This document shows positions 22,950-35,300 of a DNA stretch of 64,000 nt, piece by piece. Made by a program: the position numbers and the translations under genes. The notes below the pieces were generated by a model. That model saw only the letters and a program-made list of their open reading frames with translations, was not told where the DNA came from and did not search any database. This DNA is from Phoronis australis (taxonomy: Eukaryota > Phoronida > Phoronidae). The stretch is taken from NCBI GenBank assembly GCA_002633005.1, contig NMRA01000050.1, forward strand, positions 212,161-276,160, written 5' to 3'. Each line of letters opens with the position of its first letter. Position 1 is the first letter of the stretch.

Positions 22950-24780
22950 AGTTTTCTGAATTCCTTCCAAAAATCTTCTACAGGGCGACATTCCCAAAAA
23001 AGTGTGGCAGCGTCTCTGGAACCTTATTACAAAAGGTCCGGAACATAAATTAGAGTCCTGAACTTGGTTTTTTACTAAAAAAGCATTTGTCGCAATATTC
23101 TTGTACAGTATTCTAAATTGGAATCATTTAATTTTGGGATCCTTTGTAATTTCATAAAGAAATGCGTATATTTTCTTTCAATCTAATCTCTATAGTCTAT
23201 TTCCTATTTACACTCTGACAAGGTTTCTTCATGTCGCTAAAAATAGAACAAATGTGTCTACAACTCATTAACACTTTAAAATTTACTTTGAAATAGATTT
23301 CTTTTAATCTTTTTTGAACAGTAACAACGTCGTTATATTCTACAAAGTTGGTTTTCCTATCGAACCCGTTTATTATATGGTCTAACCTTAACGAATTCTC
23401 CATCAGAGGTATACGTGTCTCTGATAAATCTTAAGCCTAAGAAAACACCTCTGCCTCCGATCCCCAAGTTACTATTAAAAACAAAGATTGATTCAAAAAG
23501 TCCTCTTTACTCGCAACAATTATTTTCTTATTGAAAGATGCCATACTTCCAAATATTTCGCGCCAATAGGAGTTATCATTAATTAGAGTTTACTTTGACA
23601 TAACAAAGCCTTAAAAAAGCAAAATTCTTTAAAAACGGGTAGAGTGAGTGTAGTAACTGACCACTTTTAGACGCAGGGTTTTCAAGATATCTACGGACCA
23701 TGGTGAGTTTTAAAGCTTTGCTGGAAGTACATTTACCCCTTGATCTAGTCCTAAACTGGCCCTAGTTCCTTTAATTTTATGATTACGAGCCTGCCGTACA
23801 AATCTAAAGAATGTCGTATTCAATTCATACAAGACCTCTACTGATTTTTTTTGGTAAATTTGACAACAAAAATTAAGTTTGAATCGAAATAGGTACCGTT
23901 TTAATAACAGTTTCTCTACTAAAGGCGTCAAAAGCATCAGAGTACGTCGACTCACATTTTTGATAAAGACTCTTAGTCACTCTTGCAGTGAAGTTCATAT
24001 GCTTCACACTACTCAACTGAGTATCAAAATGCACCCCCAAAAATCTGAAAGCTGTTTTGTCCAAGACAGGCTTTCTTTTGTAGGAATCACGTCATCACTA
24101 CCAGTTTTACTTGCAATTTGTTTTACATGTACCCACATCCACTTGAAGACCGGAGACACTAGCAAACAAATGTAGTACATTCAGTGTGCTAGCCAATGAC
24201 AAATGCAAACCATCCAAAGTAATTGATGTGTCGTCCACATATCGCGAAATTAAATATTCCGTATTTCCTGCAACTACATCAGCAATATTTCTATTATTCT
24301 TGATAAAATACGCTAAAATCTAAGCGAAATATAAATATGTAAGGAGACAGGGGATTACCTTGCCTGCAGCCACGCGAAAATGGGTGACCATTTACGACAA
24401 CACGCGACTAAATATTACTATAAAAGACTTTTGCCCACCTTCCGAACGACCAATGAAAACTAAGGAAAGAGAAACATTTTTGTATAAAATTTTACGACAA
24501 TGAATCAAATCCTGTCTCAAAATCGATCAGTTAGAGCAACCCCGGTTTTTTAGCTGACTAGACATAAAACATTAAATCACATGGATACTTTCGTTCATAT
24601 TTCTATCGGAAACAAATCCTGTCTGGTCGTTAGTGATTAGTTTTCCCATAACGGATCGTAACCTTTCAACCATAGCCGCAGAAGCCAATTTATATGTCAC
24701 ATTGAGTAAGGATATGGGTCTCCAGTTTTCCAAATAATGTTTACAGATCTGCTCCCTTAGGGATACGAACACTCATTTAG
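22950..24780 (-). mobile_element. Degraded non-LTR retrotransposon (L1/Tx1-type LINE), reverse-transcriptase part
   Basis: Minus-strand fragments follow the normal order of a LINE ORF2. NWRPISLLN and NDQTGF are at about 24600-24740, GCRQGNPLSPYIF at about 24341-24380, the catalytic YVDD at about 24227-24244, FLGVHF near 24040, and a C-terminal LFWECRPVEDFW at about 22967-23018. Many stops and frameshifts separate them, so the copy is dead. The family assignment rests on these motifs. No 5' end was found. Confidence 0.8.
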
Positions 24781-24865
24781 TTTTTTTTTTCTTGGCGCAA
24801 GCTAGGATTGAACTAGGGACCTTTAGATTGTCAGTCTAGTACTTTAACCACGGCTCGGTGATGCA
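24781..24865 (-). mobile_element. A-tailed tRNA-derived retroposon
   Basis: On the minus strand a tRNA-like sequence with an A-box-like region, a four-pair anticodon-type stem and a T-arm (CTAG-TTCAATC-CTAG) ends in CCAAG and an A run (T run 24781-24790 on plus). Acceptor halves do not pair, so it is a retroposed tRNA pseudogene or SINE, not an active tRNA gene. Confidence 0.5.
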
Positions 24866-26370
24866 GTAGAACTTGGGTTCTGATTTATAGGGAGCAAGGG
24901 GGCAATTTTAGTGGTAAGCCATTACAAGAAAGGACCACTTCTGAAACGGGGCCTCTTAATATGGCCTCTGCCAGACGTGTGTCTCTAGATAAATGGTTTT
25001 GCATTTTCTAAAAATTGTCTTGTTGAATTAAACAAAATTGGCACCAATTTACCCATTTTCGTGGACTTTTTTGAAGTATGTTTTATTACGAGTTCGCTTT
25101 TTCAAGTGCGTTTAGACGATCACTGGTGCAAAAATAACTGTGCGGCCTCTGACAAAAATGTCCTGATCATGGCTGCTCTCAAATATTATATATCGCTGGC
25201 AGCTGACAAATAACTTCTTAAAATATTCTTTCCTTTACACATGTTTCACTGTGTCTTTCTTGTATCAAATATTCTTGACTCTTAATCTCTGGTGGTTACT
25301 AAGGTTTCATCCGGACCCTTGCAAAACTATTAAGGTGCACGTGCACCTGTGCCACCCCCGCCACGTTCCCGGTTCCTATACGTCTCTGAACATACCTTTC
25401 ATCTGGTGCTCCCTTGGTCAATTGAGCATGAGTTTTATAAGTGTACACTGTAGGGGAACATAAAAACTCTTTGCAATATAACATAACGCTATTTTGGTTG
25501 TGAATTGGGGGCTTCAGAGAGTATAATATGCTTTGGACACGCTATTATTAGGTGTAGGAAATAAAACACGGTAATTGCGTCATCTCCCAGTGGAACTACT
25601 GGATGGACAGTCAAATCAGCTGATCTGAATTACAGCTTTCTCTAAAAAAATCGGGGCTTCAGAGAGTATAATATACCTGTACACTGGACACGCTATTATC
25701 AGGTGAAGGAAATAAAACACGGTAATTGCGTCTCATCCCAGTGGGGACTATTGGATAGACACTCAAATCAGCTGATCTGAATTACAGTTTCTCCCACAAA
25801 ATTCCGTGAGGAAAAAGCTCTGTACTATATTTTTATGAAGAATTCAAATATTGTTATGATGTCTTAGTTGAGTCATAATACAGGTAAATACGCATCCTGA
25901 ACGGTGGTTATCACCATGTCGACTGTTCACAGCGTGTCACTGCAGAAGACCGTTTCCCGGCGTTTTTCGGTACAACTGCGCTTCTATTTTCAGATGGCAT
26001 AAAGGTTTTGGCAGCAATTGAATGAATATTAGCCTCAAAAATACAAAAACTCACGTTTCCCAAACATGCACTACACAGCCTATTGTTACACAAACAGTTC
26101 AGAACCACAAGTGCCTAATTTGTTTTCAGTCGCATTTCAATAACACCGTGGTTTTAAACCCTAATCCTATGCGGCCTAGCCGTAGTCTAACCCGAACATA
26201 AACCAAATTCTAATAGACACTCTAAAAGTTGCCCCTGCAATATTGCAAGCCCATGAGGCCTGCTCGTACGTTCATCAGCAATTGCGAAATCACCGCCGAC
26301 GCGACGGTTTGGTGATAATCCCTTTGAGCAACACTAGTCGAAGCCTTTGGGTCGCTTACAGGTCAACATC
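24866..26370. other. Intergenic stretch before P450 gene 2
   Basis: No gene recognised apart from the tandem duplication at 25508-25793. No TATA-like run near the gene 2 start was seen. Confidence 0.4.
25508..25793. repeat. Tandem duplication, two diverged units of about 146 bp
   Basis: Both units start GGGGCTTCAGAGAGTATAAT and share GGAAATAAAACACGGTAATT and CAAATCAGCTGATCTGAATT blocks. Small indels and substitutions show the duplication is not recent. Confidence 0.85.
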
Positions 26371-29300
26371 ATGGCTGTACAAGAATCACTCATTTCTCTG
26401 ACCAATATGCCGTTATGGGCCGTATTACTTGCAGTAACTCTTGGTGCCTTTCTGGTGTAAGTACATATCTTTGAGGAGGAAATTTTATCTCTTCACTTTC
26501 ATAGTCGCGAAGCTGGCATATAAATTGACCTTCGTGTCGTCGGTTTGTCAGTTACTAGGAGCCATACTGTTTACCTTAGTATTCACCTACTGTTGCTTCA
26601 GCAATATCGAAAAGGGAGCTCTCGCTGATGCTTGTTCGGGCTCACCAGTATTCAATCAGCTGTCGAAGCTCTCCACTGCAGGGTCGCACGAATTTATAAG
26701 TGATTTATTTAAATATATACATATGGCCATAGGCCCAAAGTATAACATGCACAAGACAGCACGTTGTCAAGTGCGTTCGGAACTGGATAATAAATTGTGA
26801 CGCTTGAGAGCATGACGGACGAATTTTAGAAGTAGGGTATCCGGAGTTCTCATGAGAGATTCAAATTTAGATGTCGTTGGAGAATGACAAAAACGACCAC
26901 TTAAGTACTTAACTTGAAGGTCTTGGTACGCACTGCAAACTAACACAAGGTGGTATTAGTCCTCTACACATCCCGAATAACATAACTCACATAACCTATT
27001 TTCATAGGGAATATTTGCGTGGCGACCTCTTTCGCCAGTATCGTAACTCAACGTTCGCCTTCAAAGTCTAATGGCTGGGGTAACCGGGTATCGCTAGGGG
27101 CGCAGGTATACTGTCGACTGCTACATGTATTATACACATGTTTTTCTGAATAATAGGTTGACCATAAATACTAAATACAGTGGTAAACCTGCAATAATTG
27201 TCTTCCTATAAACGCGACTTTGCTGTCGGATCGTCCACGTATTGCCAGTTTCCGCCGGCCTCGGTCCTATAAAGGAGTTGGAAGATGTAATTAAGCGATG
27301 GAGACACCACAGAATAAAACTGCCGATAGTTTCGAAATAGATCTTCTTCCCCATAGTGTAATATAAAATGGTAGTTAAAGATACTAAGAGAAGCGAGGGC
27401 TAAGTGATGCGCAGAAGACACGGTGTGAAATACCGGCGATAACATCAAGGGGGTAATCATCAACAATTGGTTGGACTTCAAAAACCGCTTGCCTAAACTT
27501 CAGAACCAGTAAGCTAAACTGCAAAACCAAATGGCCGGTGATCAAACGTATTCAAAACCCGATGGCCTCACCCAAAAAAATTGGTTGGCTGGACCCAAAA
27601 AAACGATGGCCTGTGCTTTAACCACTTGGCCACTGATTAAATACAACGGCCGGACTTCTTCAGAGACTCACTTTGAATGTCTCAAAGTATTCAAAGGCAT
27701 CTAATATTTATTTTTAGTACCCGTTTGTTTGTTTTGTTCAAAATCGGCGATTTTTTCGGCCATTGTGTTTGAGCACCGGCCAACCCGTATTAAGTCCATT
27801 GAGCTGACCATTTTTTGGGTGCGGTCATCTGGTTTTGAGCACCGATCACCGCCAAGTTACAACACCGGCCATTGGGTTTTGAAGTCCAGCCAGCTGGTTT
27901 TGAAGTCCACCAATTGTTGACCCCCAAGGGCATGCGTCTGTGAAACAAAGCAAACGATTTTATATATAAGATGTGGAGAATTCGAAAAAGGTCGTGTTCA
28001 ATCAAACGTGTGTTACGGAAGGTCTACTGGTGTTCAAAATATCTACACTATGGACCAAAGGATCTCCAAACAATATTTTATCCTCCTTCACGGGGAGTGT
28101 CGCAAGCGTATTGGGCGTTTTGGTGACAAGGAGGAATGTGAAATTAGGCGAAGTGTAATTAGTTTGTGTCCTCCCCCCCGCCCAGTAGTTTTTACCTTCC
28201 TTCGAGCCTGAGATGCAAGTACCAAAGGCATTTCTCAACATCCGACCAATCGGAATCTTAATGTCCGAATGCTAATTCGTTCCGTAATTAAAAATGAGAT
28301 ATTTCATTCATTCCTTGACAGAGAAATATCTTATTTGCGGATCTAGGATGGCATGCTGGTGGTGCCTTTTTTGTCATGTCTGCAGAGGGAGCGAGCCTCC
28401 TTGGCCCTCCTCAATTCCATAAAGTTCTACGTCTCGTAACCTTGGGAAAGAGTTTGCGGTATATTTACGTGCCTTAACTCGTCAACATTTGATCACATCA
28501 ACGAGCCGCACACGTATTCGCATTGATGTGTGATCATCGATCAAATTCCAGGTACTTCTACACGGCGTGTGTGAACAACTTTTCCCGTCGCCACGGACAA
28601 CCAGGCCCTCTGCCTTTCCCAATCATGGGTCACTTTTTCACCATAATGAAGAAGGTAAGTACTATCAATATGGAGGGACCAAACTCTGATTTACAATCAT
28701 TTGTGTTCGCCACGGCTGCATGGTAAGCGGTTATTCATTACAATGGTTACTAGGACAGGGTACGTGGAAGTATCGTAGGCGGTTCGGGGACAATTCGACC
28801 ATTATTACTCTCGTCTTGAACAGACAACAACTTTAATTAGTATATGTGCGGCTATGGCGGTTGTGAAACCGTTCGCTACAAGCCAGCAACTTCCCTTTTC
28901 ATGACATAAGACCCCACAGTCCACATATAGTGTACATACGTTGCTGCATATTGCTGTCATCTCCTTCTGGGCATCCAGCGTCTGCTGCTGTAAACCCCTT
29001 AGAGGAGCTTCTTGAAAGTTGGAAGATTCATTCTTATAGGGCTGCCACTGTTCCCCCCTAGTGACTTATGCATCTAGGAATTTCCTTAAAGGGTTTCATG
29101 AAATTTTGCAATTACGTTTCTGTTAAGGAACCGACGACGTCTTCTCATTAGCCATGCCATTTGGTGGCAATTCAGTTTTCATTATTTACAAATCTCTTTT
29201 TATCGTCGGCCTCTTTATCTGCCAAACCGCGCCATGGATCAGTATTACATTATGGCAATTTTCCCACATGCATTTCCCTAAGACGACTATAGCTGACCTT

Positions 29301-32300
29301 GGTTTTCGGGCTGGTTCGATTATTGTGGTGTCTCCTAGTGGCAATGTTGTTTTTTCTTTCTCTGTTGTACCTCCTTTCCCCATTGCAGGATTTTTAGGAA
29401 ACGTAACATTTTAGACAGTAACTTGACAAAACTAGTCTCAATTCCAAAGTGCCGCACACAAATTGAGAAAATAGTAACAACTTTATCGAAGGTGCGATGA
29501 CATTTTACGTTCTGGGCCATGGATCTTGGCGATAAAATGAAATCCTACCCGAGACCGAACTAAGGCTGAAAATTAGCAATTTATTACTGTAAAAGGTTTG
29601 TAATTAGTTATTTTAAACTGACATTTTCGAATTCCGACAACTAAAGCGACACAGAGTACTCTCGTCAAAGACAGGTGTCCTTTATAACTTAATCTTACAC
29701 TGTCCATATACGGGTTACCGTCTCTGTGATTTCTACAAGAAATGTTAAACAACTATTGCTTAGGTTATAGTAATATTTATCTCTGTAAAGTGCACTAGTC
29801 ACGACTGTAAGATTTGTTGGGGAGGCATTTCGTCCATGTAGTTTCTTTCTAGTTTGAAATATGTTTTATCATTTGCAAAGGTGACTAGGTGTCACTAAAG
29901 ATTATTCGAGTGAGGGCTTGATATAGATACTTAGGGTTGGTTGCATTCCGTTAATTAATTTCATTTCCGTGATCAACGGTGTCACAAATTATATTTGATT
30001 GTACTTTGGTTCATTTCAAGGGAATGATACAAAGTCACTTGGACTGGATTGAGAAGTATGGTAAAGTTGTAGGGTGAGTTAAACATTTGGAAAAAGAGAG
30101 ATTTTGGGTACCAGAAACTTTAATCTTTGATTGCAGGTTTTATCCGTACCTATATGTTACCAATTGGCATCAGCGCCTTGCCTTGAACAAAAATATGTGA
30201 ATCTTAATTTGAAAGGATACTAAACCCTATTTTAACCTATTAATAGATATTAAAAACCTCTTATACATCCATTTCTTTGAATCAAATTAATGCTCTGTAA
30301 CACCAACAACCCTCCAAAGTTTGGAGGACTTTTAAGAAATTCTGCTACAGGGGCAAGCGTGACCTACACTTTTAGTGTATTACCAGCAACTCGGGGATAG
30401 ACCACCCACCAAGAACATGAATATCCTATCTCCGACTATGAATTTTAGCTGATTCCTGCTTTTTTCGTTCAAGACTGACGTCAATGACCCATTAGCAGGT
30501 GACAGAACGAGGACTGGTTTAAATCATCAAAACAAGGTTTATTAAGCTTTTAAAAGTTAACGTTTATATTCATTATTGTATCGTTGCAATCTTTGGAGAA
30601 TTTTTAGTGAGTTGGTCGACCTAGAAAAGGAATATTGGAGCCATCTCTGATGTCAAGGCAGTCTCGGAAATGTATACAAGTCAGCTTTTGTCCAAAATTG
30701 TTTGTCCTAAAATTACCTCGGTCTAGAACATCCTGAAGACGGTTATTGAGTACATGTATGTAGTTGTTATTTTTGAAATTAGTACATTGGATGTGCCCTG
30801 CCTTGTTTCGGCTGAATAATTTACCGTGATTTATAGCACAGATGCAATTTCCTGTTTTTCCCAGGCTTTCCCACGGCTCCACTCGAGCAATGTTGGTGGC
30901 GGATCCAGAACTTCTGCGGGAAATTATGTCGAAACAGTTTCACCATTTCGTCAACAGACAGGTAAAGAAAGTTCGGTCAGCAAGGTCATTTTGTTGAACG
31001 GTCTAATCACGTAATCCTTTTGTCTGTCGTTCTCGACTAATCCAGAAAACTACATGACACATATTTCATTTGGTGGAAGATCTTAAATTTTACAATGGTG
31101 TGCTGCGTATTTGAATTCGAGATTAGGTGAAAATTCTGAAATATTTTTAGGATAGACCAAAGTACACACTTAATCATATTGAATTTGACTCGGTTTACTT
31201 TTGAGACAAGCTTTCGGTACACTCAACAATCTAAAAATTTTTATCATTTTTGCTCGAATGTATGTTGTCTGCACATTTATGTGGTTGAAAATCGATGTAG
31301 AACAATTGTTAGAACCCACTTTGATATTTTTGTGATCAATTGTCCTTCTAGACGTTATCCTGGTTGATGCATTTGATTGTGTGGGCATCTTTGTCAAACA
31401 GAGTTACCGTGTTGAAATGGCAACAAGGACCAATTTACGTGGAAAGATCCCCGAGCCCCCATCGAACCTTGTCCGCCCTCTGAGTTTATAAACTATCCCA
31501 GATTTATCATACTTCGAATTGACAGTACCAAAACACTGCTACATCACGTGGTGCAAAGTTAGCATAACTCGTTTTGCTCCATACCTAAGCTTTCTGCTGT
31601 TTTGCACTTTTACTCGTAGACGTTTAATTCCGGAAGTGTCTTTGACAATCACTTGCTGAATCTTAAAGATGAACGCTGGAAAGACGTCCGGAGTATTATG
31701 AGTCCAACCTTCACCTCTGGCAAGTTACGAGTTGTGAGTATGCAAGAACGTTTTAAGTATACTACACAAACCTCAATCTCCAGACCCCGCCACCTGTAGA
31801 TTCCTTGCCGATTCTAATGCAAACAAATAAAGGTTGCGTTTTCAACTTTCATTTTAATTAGTTGCGTTATAAGGGGGGTCCGCTTAGCTGATCAAAAACA
31901 CGAAAATCAGCCGTTGTTATGTATCGATTTCAAGAAGTCTGTAAAACATCTGAGTAGTATTGTGCTTTGACTTCACGAAGACGTCACACAAGAATAATAA
32001 CAATTTATAGCAATAACTTTGTTTAAACAAGAAGCCACCAGCCCACAGTTCGCAATAGCACATACAAACTTGATACATGTATGCGTATACACAGTCATTA
32101 AAGATTTAGTATTTCGTTTCTGATCATTATTGCCCTGTGTATATAGATTTAAATGTTTTTTTAAAGTGTAGGCTGTTCTCGAGTAAAAAAGAGACCCGAT
32201 GTCGTGGCATCGTGGTATGAATCTATTTTTCAAATCTACCAGTGCTGGACCACGTGACATGAAGTGTTCCTCAGTCTCAATCGCACCAGTATTTCAAATG

Positions 32301-35300
32301 TTACAAGATCTACCAGTACTCGACCACGTGACATGACGTGTTCCTCAGTCTCAATCGCACCAGTGTTACAAATGCTACAAGATCTTTCAATTGAGGGAAT
32401 ACAATTTCTTTTGCCGTTTTCAGTTTCTTATGTTCGCTATGTAAATTGTTGCTGCATCATCTCTCTATATAAGTACTTTCCACAAGACAACTCAGATTTA
32501 AGTTGTCTGTAAAATTCGCATTTTTTTGTAATTTCTACTATCGACAACCAAGTTGACATCTTTTAGCCTTTGTTGGCATTCCCACAAAAAATATTGTTCA
32601 CCACCGGCTCCTTGGTTCAACCATACATGACCGAAATGAGTTGTGTACAACAAATTTTTAATACGGGTACACTAACTATTTTGACCGTGCAATTGCCTTT
32701 CCTAAAAAATCAAAAACATGACTTTGGAAGTTTATCGTTTTGCATGTTCAATATTTTCAAAAACTATTTTATAGGATTCCTTAAATATATTTAAGACACA
32801 GATAAATCATGACGGCCACACTCTCCCTTTATCATGCCGTATGTCGTCTTAATTCCAGTTGGCAGTAACTGTTTACAGAATTCATTTGAACATTTTCAAT
32901 TTCTTTCCAATGGCTAGTACCCCATATTTCAGTTCCATAAAATAAAATGGGTACTGTCATTGAATCAAACAGTTAAAACGCCAATAATGCGTTTTTTCTT
33001 GTTCCCATTTGACACGGAAAGTGTTTCACCAAATGTGTTACTTTGCTTGCCATTTTTGCGAGTGTCTTTGTTTTCAGCACGTTGTCTAACTTCATATTCT
33101 AGAAAATACAATATCTAAATAATTACAGTGACGACAAATCTTCAACTCAGTTCCCGTGTAATACCATTTTTCTGTTCTATCTAACCGTCCATCTTTCTTT
33201 AAAAGCACTATGGTTAACTCCTGGATGTTAACATACGATTCCACTTTTCTAGCGTATGCAATCGCCTCTGTAACTTAACATACATGTAGAGTCGCCAACT
33301 AGATTGGCAAGCCCTAATGTAGACATGTGTGAAACGGCAAATTAGAATTTATTAAAGACGAAATTTCTCGTCTTAGTTCATTCACATGCACTAAACTTTT
33401 TTCACAGTATCAATATAGCAAAATAGGTGTGGAATGAAACGCAGCGGACCAATCGTGAAAGTGGCGTGTTTTTGAGAAGGTAAAATTGCGCATTCTTACA
33501 TGAAGATGTTTGATCTAAGACAGCTAAAATTGTATGTCGGTGGTCATCTTATTTTTTCTTACGTCACAGCAAACCCATCAAAATAAAACACTGAAGAAAA
33601 CTAACGGTGTAAACTTTTATGTAAAAACCAAAACGCTACCATTTGAGTTCTCAAAATCCTAACAAAACTTGTAAACATATATTGTTTCTTTATTTTCAGG
33701 TAGCACAACTTGTCAATCAAGCTACTGAAACATTTTTACATAACTTATCAAAAATTTATGAAAATGATCAGGAGTTCGAGGCGAAAGAGTAAGTACTTCA
33801 AATAAATGAATCAAAACAATGTTTAGGGAATGCAAACATGTGTTTCTCCAAGACCCCCCCGCCCGTCCCCCGGCAAGATGTAGTGTAGTTCTATGTCCCC
33901 ATCTTATTCGTTTTTATAATACATAGCTTAATAATATAAATTGGGAAGTCTTTCCCAAAAAACTTAAGTTATTTTCCAAAGCCTTTAGTTTTTCCGTCAA
34001 AAACTCATAGTTCAAACATGTTTGTGTACGAGTTCCTTCCGATCCGTGTGTGTCTTCCTTTTGGTTTGTTCTTGGCGTTATTGGCCAGATAAGGAGAGCG
34101 ATTCATGTAATGTAAATTACGTTTAAGACGACCTACCATCAAATCACTGTCGTATAAATCGATCCTGTCTAGATTGCTTACAGTGATCAAGGGTTATTTC
34201 ATTTTCTGACATTTCAGAATTTTCTCAAACTTTACAATTGACGTCATAACAGCGACGACATGCGGAATAAAGGTCGATTCACAGACTAATCCAGATGACC
34301 CCTTTGTGATGCACATCAAGAAGGCTATGGATTTGGACTTCAAAGACCCGCTCTTATTGCTCTTGGGTGAGTAGTTCATCTTTCTTTCATGATTTTCGCA
34401 GCACTGAAAAAGTGTAGTCCCCCAGCCCCCTAGGGTGCGCCGCCTATGTTCTTGGCATTCATGTTGCTATGCTCTCAAAGAGTAAAACCTGACCCAGTCA
34501 TACAAAATTTTGGGTAAGCTTTTGCGTCAATGGTGCCATTTGGAGCAAAGTTTACACCACAGTCACGCGAGTGAACCTCATCCCGGTGTCCATCTGTTAA
34601 TATCTAGAAAACCGAGCCTTAATCATTGGCGATGTAATTAAGAACTGCTATAACTTTAGATTTACGCCGCTTATCATTATACTTTTTTCAATTTGTTCTT
34701 CACTCCAAAGTGATTACTACGATTTAAAGGAAGCCACCGATATAATTGCTTGCGGACAAGGCGCATAAAGTGGCGGATCTACGTTTTTAGTAAGGGGGGG
34801 TTTAGGATTCCCGCAAAGGTCGAATCCGAGACGCGTGGTGCCAAGCGGAGAGAGCTTGAGAAACCCCATCCCGTGTAAGACAATTTTTTGTTTTTGTAGC
34901 CAAACACTGAAATTTCCATGCATCCTGATAAGTTTCTGGCACTTAAAGGCGAAGGCAACCTTTTTCCATGTCATTTTGAGCTAAAATAAGGTTGGTTGGT
35001 TATCCTAGACATATTTTCCACTTAATTACAGCTTTTCGTAATTTTATAAATTACTCGTCCGCTACTCCGGAAGTGACGTTTTAGGAGGCAAGCGTTTCCC
35101 GCCACTTGGTTTTGCGTTGACTTTACCGTGCGAATCTGTTCTATTCTACTTTTGTTTTGTGCTGTTTTTCAACAATTGTCGCCACCACTTTCCATCGGCG
35201 AGTATTCTGCTGCAAGATAGGTTAGTAGAGAACTCAACTACGTTGGATTTAGGGCGGATTGTTTAGTGTGTTGTAAGCTGAAAATGGCTGGAGTCGGTTA

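Noticed and set aside
24781-24865. Functional tRNA gene
   Set aside because: T-arm and anticodon-like stem are present, but the acceptor halves do not pair and an A run follows, which fits a retroposon.
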